DNA from: Streptomyces spirodelae
GTDB lineage: Bacteria; Actinomycetota; Actinomycetes; Streptomycetales; Streptomycetaceae
Assembly: GCF_017676385.1 (NCBI RefSeq)
Contig: NZ_JAFFZN010000001.1
Location: 430,978 to 494,977, forward strand
Direction: 5' to 3'
DNA: 64,000 nucleotides
Of this stretch, positions 32,719 through 40,904 are shown piece by piece. Below the pieces are notes generated by a model, which saw only the letters and a program-made list of their open reading frames with translations, was not told where the DNA came from and searched no databases. The position numbers were made by a program, and so were the translations under genes. Positions within the stretch are counted from its first letter, which is position 1, and each line of letters opens with the position of its first letter.

Positions 32719-33996
32719 TCAGCGGCCCGCGAGGCGGTCGAGCGCGGCGCGGTCCAGGCCGGAGACCTCCGCCACCTCCGTGCTGTCGAGCGCGCCGCAG
32801 TCGAGGCCGCGCAGCAGGTAGCCGCTGAGGGCGCGCGCGGTGGCCGGCTCGTCCATGACGTCGCCCTGCGCGTCGCCCACGTAGGCGGCGAGCCGTTCGC
32901 CCGCGCGCCGCATGCCCTCGCGGTAGAAGGCGTACACGGCGGCGTAGCGGGTGGGCAGGTGGCCGGGGTGCATGTCCCAGCCCTGGTAGTAGGCCCGGGC
33001 CAGTGAGCGCCGCACCAGGGAGTGGTGGAGCCGCCAGGCGTCGTGCACCCGCACCCGGTCGCCGGTGGGGACGACATTGGTGGAGCCGTCCGAGAGCCGG
33101 ACTCCGGTCCCCGCCGCGGCCACCTGCATCACCGCCTTGGCGTGGTCGGCGGCAGGGTGGTCCATCGCCTGGTAGGCGGCGGAGACGCCGCACGAGGCGC
33201 TGTAGTCGAAGGTGCCGTAGTGCAGCGAGGTGGCGCGCCCCTCGGCCGCGTCGATCAGCCGGGCGACGGTGGCACGGCCGTCGGCGCCGAGGATGGACTG
33301 GGTGGTCTCGATCTGGATCTCGAAGCCGATACGGCCCGCGTCGAGGCCACGCGCTTTCTCGAACTCCTCGCACAGCCGGACCATCGCGGTGACCTGCTCG
33401 GGATAGGTCACCTTGGGCAGCGTCAGCACCAGCCCGTCGGGCAGCCCGCCGGCCTCCATCAGTCCGGTCAGGAACAGATCGAGGGTGCGGATGCCGCGGT
33501 CGCGGACGGCCGCCTCCATGCACTTCATCCGGATGCCGGCGTACGCGGGTACGGGCCCCTCGGCGCCGTCGGCGAACACATCGGCGATCAGCTTCGCGGC
33601 ACGGACGGCGGCGGCGTCCTCCTCGTCGTCGGGCCGGACGCCGTAGCCGTCCTCGAAGTCGATGCGCAGGTCCTCGACGGGTTCGCGCCGCAGCTTGTCC
33701 TGGATGCGGGCGTGGACCGGCCCGGCCAGCTCCTCGTCCATCCCCAGGACGCGGGCCAGGGACGCGGCGTCGGGCGCGTGGGATTCGAGCAGCGCGCTGG
33801 CGGCCTCGCCCCACTCCCGTACGGTGCCGGGCGTAACGGTGTCGGCGGGCACGTAGACGGTGTGCACCGGCTGCCGCGTGCCCGGGTCCCCCGGGTAGCG
33901 CCTGGCGAGTTCGGCGTCCACCGGCTCCAACAGCCGGGAGACCCCCTCCAGTACGCCGCTGCCCAAGCTGGTCCCGTCCGTGACGCGCTGCGCCAT
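32719..33996 (-). CDS. DUF6986 HpcH/HpaI aldolase/citrate-lyase-like protein
   Basis: This is a 425-residue protein from ATG 33996, with AGAGGGAG about 7 bases upstream; a further in-frame ATG lies 39 bases up. The sequence has features of the citrate-lyase-beta/HpcH aldolase TIM barrel: RIDFEDGYGVRP (Asp/Glu metal ligands), AGIRMKCME, LPKVTYPEQVTAM (substrate Lys/Glu region), FEIQIETTQSI, and HYGTFDYSASCGVS. Members in Streptomyces are often called aldolase/citrate lyase family or DUF6986 and have been seen near purine-catabolism (allantoin) genes; none of those is in this window. The likely chemistry is C-C bond cleavage or formation with acetyl- or glyoxylate-type substrates, but unproved. 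Confidence 0.8.
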   Translation of the reverse strand: MAQRVTDGTSLGSGVLEGVSRLLEPVDAELARRYPGDPGTRQPVHTVYVPADTVTPGTVREWGEAASALLESHAPDAASLARVLGMDEELAGPVHARIQDKLRREPVEDLRIDFEDGYGVRPDDEEDAAAVRAAKLIADVFADGAEGPVPAYAGIRMKCMEAAVRDRGIRTLDLFLTGLMEAGGLPDGLVLTLPKVTYPEQVTAMVRLCEEFEKARGLDAGRIGFEIQIETTQSILGADGRATVARLIDAAEGRATSLHYGTFDYSASCGVSAAYQAMDHPAADHAKAVMQVAAAGTGVRLSDGSTNVVPTGDRVRVHDAWRLHHSLVRRSLARAYYQGWDMHPGHLPTRYAAVYAFYREGMRRAGERLAAYVGDAQGDVMDEPATARALSGYLLRGLDCGALDSTEVAEVSGLDRAALDRLAGR

Positions 33997-34379
33997 CTGT
34001 ACTCCCTCTGCCGAGCTCCGACCCGACATCAACAAAACGTTGAAGCCGGTGCCGTGACGCTAATGGGGCTCTGACCAGCCAGTCAAGGGTGGCCGGCGCG
34101 GACAGTTCGGCAGGGGCGGCGCGGCCCCCAGGGGCGGGCCGGGCCACGGTTTCCGGTCGTCGTGGAGCGCCGGGGATCAAGCCATCCGGGCCGAACAAGC
34201 GTGCTACGAAGGTTCGTTGCCGCAGGCGGCACACCTGTGCGGGCATCACTTTGCGCCACTGATTCAACGCGAAACGTTACCGAAACATAAGGGGCCGATG
34301 TGCTTTCTCCCCGCAGACTCGGCAAACTCACTTTCGCCGATAGATCCGGCACTTACCACAAAGCGGAAGGAAGCACACA
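33997..34379. promoter_or_regulatory. 383-bp gap with inverted repeat TCAAC-N5-GTTGA
   Basis: This separates the DUF6986 gene (minus) from the protease inhibitor gene (plus). A perfect inverted repeat TCAAC-N5-GTTGA is at 34029-34043, 33 bp before the DUF6986 start, probably its operator. Further right the region is AT-richer (around 34260-34380) and holds the inhibitor gene's leader; I see no clear promoter elements and no coding frame. Confidence 0.5.
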
Positions 34380-34829
34380 ATGCGGAAGACCGCACCCTGG
34401 CGCACCGTCCTCACCACGGCGGCTGCTGTCACGGGGGCCGTCAGCGCCCTCGCGCTCACGGCAGCACCTGCCCAGGCCGCGCCTGCGAAGCCCACCTCGC
34501 TCTACGCGCCCTCGGCCCTGGTGCTCACCATCGCGGACGGTGAGAGCGCCGCGACCACGGCACCTCAGCGTGCCGTCACGCTCAACTGCATGCCCGCGCC
34601 GTCCGGCACCCACCCCGCGGCCGAGGAGGCATGTGCGCAGCTGCGCGCCTCGGGCGGGAACTTGGAAGCGCTCGCCAAGCCGGCCGAGGAGACCTACTGC
34701 ACCAAGGAGTGGCGGCCCGTCGTCGTCACAGCGCAGGGCGTATGGGAGGGCCAGCGCGTCAACTATGAACACGTCTTCGCCAACAGCTGCATGAAGAGGG
34801 CGACGGAGGCATCCGTCTTCGCCTTCTGA
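34380..34829 (+). CDS. Secreted subtilisin-inhibitor-like (SSI family) protease inhibitor, P1 Lys
   Basis: This is a 149-residue protein from ATG 34380 with AAGGAAG upstream. It has a classical Sec signal peptide (basic MRKTAPWR, hydrophobic AAAVTGAVSALALTAAP, cleavage after AQA near residue 33). The mature part is the Streptomyces subtilisin inhibitor fold: Cys70/Cys85 and Cys107/Cys137 fit the two conserved disulfides, and VWEGQRVNYEHVFANSC and the end SVFAF match the family. The reactive bond after CTK gives P1 Lys109-Glu110, which predicts inhibition of trypsin-like proteases and not mainly subtilisin (Met in classical SSI). These secreted inhibitors control extracellular proteases in development. 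A strong terminator follows. Confidence 0.93.
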   Translation: MRKTAPWRTVLTTAAAVTGAVSALALTAAPAQAAPAKPTSLYAPSALVLTIADGESAATTAPQRAVTLNCMPAPSGTHPAAEEACAQLRASGGNLEALAKPAEETYCTKEWRPVVVTAQGVWEGQRVNYEHVFANSCMKRATEASVFAF

Positions 34830-34885
34830 CAGGGCCGCCGGCGCCTTCCGACAGGGTTGTCGGCGGAGCTTGTGACAAACGCCGG

Positions 34886-34920
34886 GGAGCCCCGTACCGA
34901 GCGCGTCGGTACGGGGCTCC
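34886..34920. terminator. Very strong hairpin terminator, 15-bp perfect stem
   Basis: GGAGCCCCGTACCGA (34886-34900) pairs perfectly with TCGGTACGGGGCTCC (34906-34920) around a 5-base loop. It sits between the inhibitor gene and the convergent etfA gene and probably ends both transcripts. Confidence 0.92.
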
Positions 34921-34954
34921 TCTCCGGTCTCCGGGCGTCGAGCCGGCGGAGGGG

Positions 34955-35917
34955 TCAGCCCTTGCGGGTCTTGATCTCCTCGGTCAGCTGGGGGACGACC
35001 TCGAAGAGGTCGCCGACCACGCCGTAGTCGACCAGGTCGAAGATCGGGGCCTCGGAGTCCTTGTTGATGGCCACGATCGTCTTGGAGGTCTGCATACCGG
35101 CGCGGTGCTGGATCGCACCGGAGATGCCGGTGGCGATGTAGAGCTGCGGCGAGACCGTCTTACCGGTCTGGCCCACCTGGTGGGAGTGCGGGTACCAGCC
35201 GGCGTCGACCGCGGCGCGGGAGGCGCCCACCGCGGCGCCCAGAGAGTCGGCAAGCTGCTCGATCAGCGGGAAGTTCTCGGCGCCGTTGAGGCCACGGCCC
35301 CCGGAGACCACGATCGCGGCCTCGGTCAGCTCGGGGCGCCCGGTGGACTCGCGCGGGGTGCGCGAGGTGACCTTGGTGCCGGTTGCGGCCTCGCCGAAGC
35401 TCACCGCGAGCTGCTCGACGGCACCGGCGGCGGCGGACGCCTCCGGAGTGGCCGAGTTGGGCTTGACGGTGATGACCGGGGTGCCCTTGGTGATCCGGGA
35501 CTTGGTGGTGAACGCGGCGGCGAAGACCGACTGCGTGGTCACCGGGCCCTCGTCACCGGCCTCCAGGTCGACCGCGTCGGTGACGATGCCGGAGCCGAGG
35601 CGCACCGCGAGGCGCGCGGCGATCTCCTTGCCCTCGGCGGAGGAGGGAACCAGCACGGCGGCGGGCGAGACGGACTCGTAGGCGGCCTGCAGCGCGTCCA
35701 CCTTGGGGACGACGAGGTAGTCGGCGAACTCCGGCGCGTCGGCGGACAGCACCCGGGTGGCGCCGTACTCGCCGAGGGTCCTGGCGGCGTCCTCGGCATT
35801 CGGGCCGAGGTGCACGGCGACCGGGTCGCCCAGCCGGCGGGCGAGGGTCAGCAGTTCGAGGGTGGGCTTACGGACGGCGCCGTCCACGTGGTCGACGTAG
35901 ACAAGGACTTCAGCCAT
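34955..35917 (-). CDS. etfA: Electron transfer flavoprotein, alpha subunit
   Basis: This is a 320-residue protein from ATG 35917 with typical ETF-alpha features: N-terminal domain [43 protein letters not shown], and the FAD-binding C-terminal domain with [42 protein letters not shown] and [24 protein letters not shown] (each family-diagnostic; only ends matter). It forms a heterodimer with EtfB, carries FAD, accepts electrons from acyl-CoA dehydrogenases and other flavoenzymes and passes them to the quinone pool. It follows etfB by 86 bp in one operon; the box before etfB is shared with acyl-CoA dehydrogenase genes. Confidence 0.96.
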   Translation of the reverse strand: MAEVLVYVDHVDGAVRKPTLELLTLARRLGDPVAVHLGPNAEDAARTLGEYGATRVLSADAPEFADYLVVPKVDALQAAYESVSPAAVLVPSSAEGKEIAARLAVRLGSGIVTDAVDLEAGDEGPVTTQSVFAAAFTTKSRITKGTPVITVKPNSATPEASAAAGAVEQLAVSFGEAATGTKVTSRTPRESTGRPELTEAAIVVSGGRGLNGAENFPLIEQLADSLGAAVGASRAAVDAGWYPHSHQVGQTGKTVSPQLYIATGISGAIQHRAGMQTSKTIVAINKDSEAPIFDLVDYGVVGDLFEVVPQLTEEIKTRKG

Positions 35918-36003
35918 GGGGTGCTCTCCTGCGGAAGATCAAAGGGAGGTCGGAGGGAAGGTGGCGGCCGCGCTCGGCCGAGCGTGCGGCCCGCCGGGCT
36001 GCC

Positions 36004-36795
36004 TTAGACGAACTTGCGCTCGGCGAGGAAGCCCGCGAGCTGCTTGCCGCCGTCGCCCTCGTCCTTGACGACGGTGCCCGCGGTGCGCGGCGGGCGCTCG
36101 GCCACGTCCTCGACCTTGGTCCAGGCGCCCTCCAGGCCGACCTCCTCGGCCTCGATGTCCAGGTCGTCGAGGTCCAGCGACTCGACGGGCTTCTTCTTGG
36201 CGGCCATGATCCCCTTGAAGGAGGGGTAACGCGCCTCGCCCGACTGGTCGGTGACGGAGACGACGGCCGGGAGCTGGGCCTCCAGCTGCTCGGTGGCGGC
36301 GTCGCCGTCGCGGCGCCCGGTCACCTTGCCGTCCGCCACGGAGACCTCGGACAGCAGCGTCACCTGCGGCACGCCCAGCCGCTCGGCGAGCATGGCAGGC
36401 AGCACGCCCATTGTCCCGTCGGTGGAGGCCATACCGCAGACGACCAGGTCGTAACCGGTCTTCTCGATGGCCTTGGCCAGGACGTAGGAGGTGCCCAGCG
36501 CGTCGGTGCCGTGCAGGTCGTCGTCCTCGACGTGCACGGCCTTGTCGGCCCCCATGGACAGCGCCTTGCGCAGGGCGTCCTTGGCGTCCTCCGGGCCGAC
36601 GGTGAGCACGGTGATCTCCGCGTCGTCGACCTCGTCCGAGTCCGCGATCTGCAGCGCCTGCTCGACTGCGTACTCGTCCAGCTCGGAGAGCAGGCCGTCG
36701 ACCGACTCGCGGTCGGTGGTCAGGTCCTCCGCGAAGTGCCGGTCACCGGTGGCGTCGGGCACGTACTTCACACAGACAACGATCCTCAAGCTCAC
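36004..36795 (-). CDS. etfB: Electron transfer flavoprotein, beta subunit
   Basis: This is a 263-residue protein from GTG 36795. It starts SLRIVVCVKYVPDATGDRHF, the beta-subunit form of the family, and contains NEYAVEQAL-like LDEYAVEQALQIAD, GADKAVHVEDD, YDLVVCGMASTDGTMGVLPAMLAERLG (AMP/adenine region) and a C-terminal extension that reaches over the alpha subunit. It is the AMP-binding partner of EtfA. The upstream region (36796-36880) holds the TTACTCGTCAGTAC box, 67-80 bp from the start, suggesting regulation by the same factor that controls the acyl-CoA dehydrogenase gene at 49925. Confidence 0.96.
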   Translation of the reverse strand: MSLRIVVCVKYVPDATGDRHFAEDLTTDRESVDGLLSELDEYAVEQALQIADSDEVDDAEITVLTVGPEDAKDALRKALSMGADKAVHVEDDDLHGTDALGTSYVLAKAIEKTGYDLVVCGMASTDGTMGVLPAMLAERLGVPQVTLLSEVSVADGKVTGRRDGDAATEQLEAQLPAVVSVTDQSGEARYPSFKGIMAAKKKPVESLDLDDLDIEAEEVGLEGAWTKVEDVAERPPRTAGTVVKDEGDGGKQLAGFLAERKFV

Positions 36796-36861
36796 GCCGG
36801 CTCTCCTACTGCTTCGACTTACGGGTTCCGGTCCGGTGGGACCGGGCGTCCGTCCACAATA

Positions 36862-36875
36862 TTACTCGTCAGTAC
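36862..36875. promoter_or_regulatory. Box TTACTCGTCAGTAC upstream of etfBA
   Basis: It matches the TTACCCGTGAGTAG box of the acyl-CoA dehydrogenase/TetR intergenic region (51214-51227) at 11 of 14 positions and has the same half-site arrangement as TTACCAGGCAGTAA at 16525. It is a likely operator or activator site of the etf operon. Confidence 0.65.
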
Positions 36876-37024
36876 ATCCAGCACGTTCCCCGTTCTCAAG
36901 ACTGTCGAGGTGTGACGTTGCCAACGGGGAGAGTGAACAGCCCAACTCCATCACGCGGGACGGTACGAAGCGAGTGCCACGGAGCGGGATCTGGATCACC
37001 CCCGGCGGCCCGGGACCGCCCGCC

Positions 37025-37378
37025 TCAGGCGATGGCGAGGCCGAGCGCCGCGATGACGTCGGCCTTGCGGGGCTGCCCTGTGGCACGCTTGACGATCCGG
37101 CCCGCCGCGTCGAGGACGAGGACCGTGGGCGTGCTCGTGATATCCAGTTCGCGCACCAGGGACAGCTGCTCCTCGGCGTCGATCTCGACGTGTACGACGC
37201 CTTCCACCATGGCTGCGACCTCGGCAAGGATGCGCCGGGCGGCTCGACAGGGCTGACAGAAGGCGCTGGAGAACTGGACGAGGGTGGCCCTCTCCCCCAG
37301 CCCTGCCACGGCACCGATCGCCTCGGCGCTCACCGGTTCCGCCTGCTCCGCCACGAAGCCCTCCATTCCCGCGTGCAT
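37025..37378 (-). CDS. Thioredoxin-like protein with CQPC active site
   Basis: This is a 117-residue single-domain thioredoxin from ATG 37378. The active site is FCQPCRAARRI, with Cys41 and Cys44. The usual Trp before the first Cys is Phe, and Gly-Pro is replaced by Gln-Pro. STPTVLVLDAAGRIVKRATG provides the cis-Pro strand. There is no signal peptide, so it acts in the cytoplasm as a disulfide reductase; the altered motif should shift its redox potential. ATG 37366 is an alternative start. It is divergent from plsC and downstream of (but separate from) etfBA. Confidence 0.87.
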   Translation of the reverse strand: MHAGMEGFVAEQAEPVSAEAIGAVAGLGERATLVQFSSAFCQPCRAARRILAEVAAMVEGVVHVEIDAEEQLSLVRELDITSTPTVLVLDAAGRIVKRATGQPRKADVIAALGLAIA

Positions 37379-37445
37379 ATGGACAAGTCTGCCGTGAGGG
37401 TAGCCAGGAGCAACGCTTTGGGGAACGATCGGCCGGAGCCGGAAG

Positions 37446-37471
37446 TTACGCACCCGTAAGTACCCACGGGT
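37446..37471. promoter_or_regulatory. Box TTAC-N6-GTAA and ACCCGT-N8-ACGGGT repeat before plsC
   Basis: TTACGCACCCGTAA (37446-37459) overlaps the perfect inverted repeat ACCCGT-N8-ACGGGT (37452-37471). Both lie in the 147-bp gap between the thioredoxin and PlsC genes, 55-80 bp before the PlsC start. The TTAC-N6-GTAA layout is the same as the boxes near acyl-CoA genes in this window. Confidence 0.45.
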
Positions 37472-37525
37472 AAAGCAACAGGATCCGAGTAGGTCCGGCA
37501 TCCCGAGACGAAGGGTTACCCCGAC

Positions 37526-38245
37526 GTGGCAGATCTCCTCTACCCGCCGGTGATCGGTGCGGCGCGAGCGTGGTTCAAGGCTCTCGACCTGCGCTTCGAC
37601 ATCCGAGGCACCGCACATGTGCCCTCGCGCGGCGGCGCCGTGCTGGTGAGCAACCACATCAGCTACCTGGACTTCGTCTTCACCGGGCTGGCGGCCCGCC
37701 CCGCCAAGCGCCTGGTGCGGTTCATGGCCAAGGAGTCGGTCTTCCGGCACAAGGTCTCCGGGCCGCTGATGCGCGCCATGAAGCACATACCCGTGGACCG
37801 CTCGCGCGGCGAGGACGCGTACGCGCACGCGCTGGAGGCGCTGCGCTCCGGTGAGGTCGTCGGCGTCTTCCCGGAGGCGACCATCTCGCCCTCCTTCACC
37901 CTCAAGGACTTCAAGACCGGCGCGGCACGGCTGGCGCAGGAGGCCCGGGTGCCGCTGGTCCCGGTAGCGCTGTGGGGTACGCAGCGGCTGTGGACCAAGG
38001 GACACAAGCGGGACTTCGGCCGCAACCACGTGCCCGTCAGCATCAACGTCGGGGAGCCGGTCGAGCCGGGCCGGGGCGAGACGGCACTCAGCGTCACCGA
38101 GCGGCTGCGTGAGCGGGTGCAGGAGCTGCTGGAGGCGGCGCAGCGCGCCTATCCGGCCGTGCCGCAGAGCGCCGCGGACGCCTGGTGGCTGCCCGCCCAC
38201 CTGGGCGGCACAGCACCGACCCCTGCACAGGCCAACGCGATGTAG
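37526..38245 (+). CDS. 1-acyl-sn-glycerol-3-phosphate acyltransferase (PlsC family)
   Basis: This is a 239-residue protein from GTG 37526 with AAGGG upstream. The acyltransferase motifs are visible: NHISYLDFVF (NH-x4-D, catalytic His, residues about 43-52), the acceptor-binding RSRGEDAYAHALEAL region and VFPEATIS (E-G-T-R variant EATIS). It transfers an acyl group to lysophosphatidic acid or a similar lysolipid at the inner membrane face, the second acylation of phospholipid synthesis. It has no other lipid genes next to it but shares its promoter region with a TTAC-N6-GTAA box, as do other acyl-lipid genes here. Confidence 0.9.
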   Translation: MADLLYPPVIGAARAWFKALDLRFDIRGTAHVPSRGGAVLVSNHISYLDFVFTGLAARPAKRLVRFMAKESVFRHKVSGPLMRAMKHIPVDRSRGEDAYAHALEALRSGEVVGVFPEATISPSFTLKDFKTGAARLAQEARVPLVPVALWGTQRLWTKGHKRDFGRNHVPVSINVGEPVEPGRGETALSVTERLRERVQELLEAAQRAYPAVPQSAADAWWLPAHLGGTAPTPAQANAM

Positions 38246-38310
38246 GCCGCGCCCGGTCTGCCCCTTGCCGCGATCTGCGGACTGCCCGTTCGTTGTGGTT
38301 GGTGGGGGTA

Positions 38311-38362
38311 CCCCCTGCTCGAAGAGCTTGGGGGAGCGGTTCCCCGCGCCCCTTCGGGGCGC
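38311..38362. terminator. Compound hairpin element between convergent genes (Streptomyces-type repeat)
   Basis: CCCCC-T-GCTC-GAA-GAGC-TT-GGGGG (38311-38334) folds into one hairpin and GCGCCCC-TTC-GGGGCGC (38346-38362) into a second with a perfect 7-bp stem. The surrounding GTGGTTGGTGGGGGTACCCCC is widespread as an intergenic repeat in Streptomyces. It lies between plsC and the convergent MarR gene and probably acts as a bidirectional terminator. Confidence 0.75.
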
Positions 38363-38387
38363 AACTCGTCCCGCGAAGCCGGGGAAC

Positions 38388-38816
38388 CTAGCGCCCCGCG
38401 TCGGCGAGGGCTCGCAGTAGGGGGGCCGTCGCCAAAACTCCCCTGGCCTCCTCGTCCGAGAGCTCTTCCAGGCGCTCCAGCAGTACGTCGGCCTCGCCGA
38501 GAGCGACGCCACGCAGGGCGGTGATCCCCTCTTCGGTGACGGCCACGCGCGTCGCGCGGCCGTCGGTGGGGTCGGGTTCGCGGCGTACGAGCCCGAGGCT
38601 CTCCAGCTCGGCGATGACGGCGGTGGCTGTCGGCTGGGAACAAGGGACCCGGTCGGCGACGACGCCGATCCTGCTGGGACCGGACTCCGTCAGCAGGGAC
38701 AGGACGATCAGCTGGGTGGGCTGCAGTCCGCCCGTCGGGCCGGCCCGGCGCAGCGACCGCAGCAACCGGTGCAGGGCCAGGACCATGTCGAACGCCGCGT
38801 CCTGCCGGGTCCCCAT
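38388..38816 (-). CDS. MarR-family transcriptional regulator
   Basis: This is a 142-residue protein from ATG 38816 with GGGGGAA upstream. It is a compact MarR fold: LQPTQLIVLSLLTESGPSRIGVVADRVPCSQPTATAVIAELESLGLVRREPDPTDGRATRVAVTEEG (by sense), with the wing DPTDGRATR. The region immediately upstream (38837-38884) contains two copies of (C/T)TGATCGGATCAG, perfect MarR-type palindromes, one overlapping the asnB-like stop codon, so the gene is probably autoregulated. It is cotranscribable with the upstream asparagine-synthetase-like gene, which ends 64 bp away on the same strand. Confidence 0.9.
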   Translation of the reverse strand: MGTRQDAAFDMVLALHRLLRSLRRAGPTGGLQPTQLIVLSLLTESGPSRIGVVADRVPCSQPTATAVIAELESLGLVRREPDPTDGRATRVAVTEEGITALRGVALGEADVLLERLEELSDEEARGVLATAPLLRALADAGR

Positions 38817-38836
38817 CGTTCCCCCATGGGCTCGTC

Positions 38837-38884
38837 CTGATCGGATCAGTGGATCATGAGCTGATCAGGTCTTGATCGGATCAG
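38837..38884. promoter_or_regulatory. Pair of MarR operators CTGATCGGATCAG
   Basis: CTGATCGGATCAG (38837-38849) is a perfect 13-bp palindrome; TTGATCGGATCAG (38872-38884) differs by one end base. A shorter CTGATCAG (38861-38868) lies between. The second copy overlaps the stop codon of the asnB-like gene. Location just upstream of the MarR gene supports autoregulation. Confidence 0.75.
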
Positions 38885-40722
38885 GAGAGTGTAAGCGTCG
38901 GGTGGTACATGTCCATCCACAGCGCCAGGTCGAGGACGCGCTCCAGACCGCGCCGGCCGGCCTGGGTGATCTGCGGGGTCTCCACCTTGACGGCCCGCTC
39001 CAGCCAGTCCCTGCTGACCAGGTCGAAGACCTGGTGCGAGGGCTCGGCCAGCAGGTCCTTGACGTTCTCCTGGAGCGCCGTGTGGTACTTCGGGTCCTGG
39101 GTGGAGGGGTAGGGGCTCTTGACCCGCTCGTAGACGGAGCGCGGCAGCAGATCGGCTGTCGCCTCGCGCAGCAGGCTCTTCTCCCTGCCGTCGAACGACT
39201 TGAGCGCCCAGGGGGTGTTGTAGACGTATTCCACCAGCCGGTGGTCGCAGAACGGTACGCGCACCTCCAGTCCGACGGCCATGCTCGCACGGTCCTTCCG
39301 GTCCAGCAGGACGCGGACGAACCGGGTCAGATGGAGGTGGCAGATGACCCGCATCCGGTACTCGAAGTCGCTCTCCCCTTCCAGGCGCTGGACTCCGGAG
39401 ACGGCCGAGGAGTAGCTGTCGCGCACATAGCCGGGCAGGTCGAGAGCGCGGGTGACGGAGTCGTTGAGGACGTTGCTGTCCTCCCCCATGTTCTGAGCGA
39501 ACTGGACCAGCCATGGGAAGGTCTCGACGTTGCGGGCCTCCTCGTCGAAGAACTGCTTGTAGCCGCCGAAGACCTCGTCGGCCGACTCGCCGGACAGCGC
39601 GACCGTGGAGTGCTGCCGGATGGCCTTGAAGAGCAGGTAGAGCGAGGCGTCCATGTCGCCGAGGCCCATGGGGATGTCGCGGGCCCGGATGACGCGGGAG
39701 CGCACCTCGGGGTCGGCGAGGTCGCCGGAGCTGAGCACGATGTCCTGGTGCTCGGTGGCCGACTCGCGAGCGACGTCGTGCACGAAGGGCGTGTCCGGGG
39801 TGGCCCGCAGTTCGTCCGCGACGAAGTTCTCGGTCTGGCCGACGAAATCGACGGCGAAGCTGCGGACGGTCTCGCCGCTCTCCTTCAGCTGCCGGGCCGC
39901 CAGCGCCGTCATGGCCGAGGAGTCGAGACCGCCGGAGAGCAGAGTGCAGCGCGGTACGTCGGAGACGAGCTGGCGGCGCACGATGTCGTCCATCAGCTCG
40001 CGTACGTGTGCGACCGTCTCGTCCTTGCCGTCGGTGTGCGGCCGGGTCTCCAACTGCCAGTAGACGTGGGTGCGCACACCGTTCTCACCGACGGTCACCA
40101 CCGTGCCGGGCTCGACCTCGCGCATGCCCTCCCACACGGCGTGGCCGGGCGTCTTGACGAAGGCGAACAGCTCGCGCAGGCCGTCGAGTGAGACCTCGCG
40201 GCGGGCCAGCGGGTTGGCGAGGATCGCCTTGGGCTCGGAGCCGAAGAGCACGCCGTCGGCGGTCTCGGCGTAGTAGAAGGGCTTGATGCCCATCCGGTCG
40301 CGGACCATCACCAGCTGCTTGGAGCGGCTGTCCCAGATGGCGAAGGCGTACATCCCGTTCAGCCGCTCGGCCAGGGCCGGGCCCCACTCCAGGTAGGCGT
40401 GGAGCACCACCTCGGTGTCCGAGTCGGTGCTGAACCGGTGGCCCCGGCCGGCCAGTTCACGGCGCAGCTCGGTGTAGTTGTAGGTCTCCCCCGAGTAGAC
40501 GAGGGCGACGCTGCCCCCGGGTGTCTCCACGGTCATCGGCTGCCTGCCGCCGGGCAGGTCGATGATCGCCAGCCTGCGGTGACCCAGCGCCGCCGGACCG
40601 GCTATCCAGGTGCCGGTGTCGTCGGGACCACGGCAGGCCATGGTCTCCGTCATGGCGTCGACGGTCGCCCGCTCGGCCGTCAGATTCCTGTCGTAGGAGA
40701 CCCACCCGGTGATTCCGCACAT
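38881..40722 (-). CDS. Asparagine synthetase (glutamine-hydrolysing), AsnB-like
   Basis: This is a 613-residue protein from ATG 40722. Cys2 is the class II glutaminase nucleophile (MCGITGW), ACRGPDDTG and YSGETYNYTELR belong to the amidotransferase half, and TLLSGGLDSSAMTAL is the ATP pyrophosphatase P-loop of the synthetase half, followed by LSGESADEVFGGY. The length matches AsnB. It should convert aspartate, or another acid, to its amide with glutamine and ATP. Actinobacteria have several such proteins, and some act on non-Asp acids in natural-product pathways. Its neighbours (transglutaminase-like, DUF6421, SDR, threonine aldolase) make a special substrate possible. Confidence 0.9.
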   Translation of the reverse strand: MCGITGWVSYDRNLTAERATVDAMTETMACRGPDDTGTWIAGPAALGHRRLAIIDLPGGRQPMTVETPGGSVALVYSGETYNYTELRRELAGRGHRFSTDSDTEVVLHAYLEWGPALAERLNGMYAFAIWDSRSKQLVMVRDRMGIKPFYYAETADGVLFGSEPKAILANPLARREVSLDGLRELFAFVKTPGHAVWEGMREVEPGTVVTVGENGVRTHVYWQLETRPHTDGKDETVAHVRELMDDIVRRQLVSDVPRCTLLSGGLDSSAMTALAARQLKESGETVRSFAVDFVGQTENFVADELRATPDTPFVHDVARESATEHQDIVLSSGDLADPEVRSRVIRARDIPMGLGDMDASLYLLFKAIRQHSTVALSGESADEVFGGYKQFFDEEARNVETFPWLVQFAQNMGEDSNVLNDSVTRALDLPGYVRDSYSSAVSGVQRLEGESDFEYRMRVICHLHLTRFVRVLLDRKDRASMAVGLEVRVPFCDHRLVEYVYNTPWALKSFDGREKSLLREATADLLPRSVYERVKSPYPSTQDPKYHTALQENVKDLLAEPSHQVFDLVSRDWLERAVKVETPQITQAGRRGLERVLDLALWMDMYHPTLTLS

Positions 40723-40748
40723 GCTCTTCCTCCACCTCCAGTATGTGT

Positions 40749-40773
40749 AGTGGCCACCTATACATCTGCCACT
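40749..40773. promoter_or_regulatory. asnB-like promoter region with AGTGGC-N13-GCCACT repeat
   Basis: A perfect 6-bp inverted repeat flanks an AT-rich stretch containing TATAGG (minus strand), a plausible -10 element, 26-50 bp before the ATG at 40722. Together they look like the promoter and operator of the AsnB-like gene. Confidence 0.5.
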
Positions 40774-40868
40774 GTGTCACATTCAGGTTTCGACGGACAC
40801 CCGGGGGGCGGGAGGAGCGCATGGATCACGCCAACCGGGGGAGGGAACGCGCCCCACCGGGCAGGGCA

Positions 40869-40894
40869 CCCCCTCACCGGCGCAGGTGAGGGGG
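40869..40894. terminator. Hairpin terminator after the transglutaminase-like gene
   Basis: CCCCCTCACC (40869-40878) pairs perfectly with GGTGAGGGGG (40885-40894) around a 6-base loop, 11 bp after the stop codon of the transglutaminase-like gene. It separates it from the AsnB-like gene. Confidence 0.85.
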
Positions 40895-40904
40895 CGGCGC
40901 CGCG

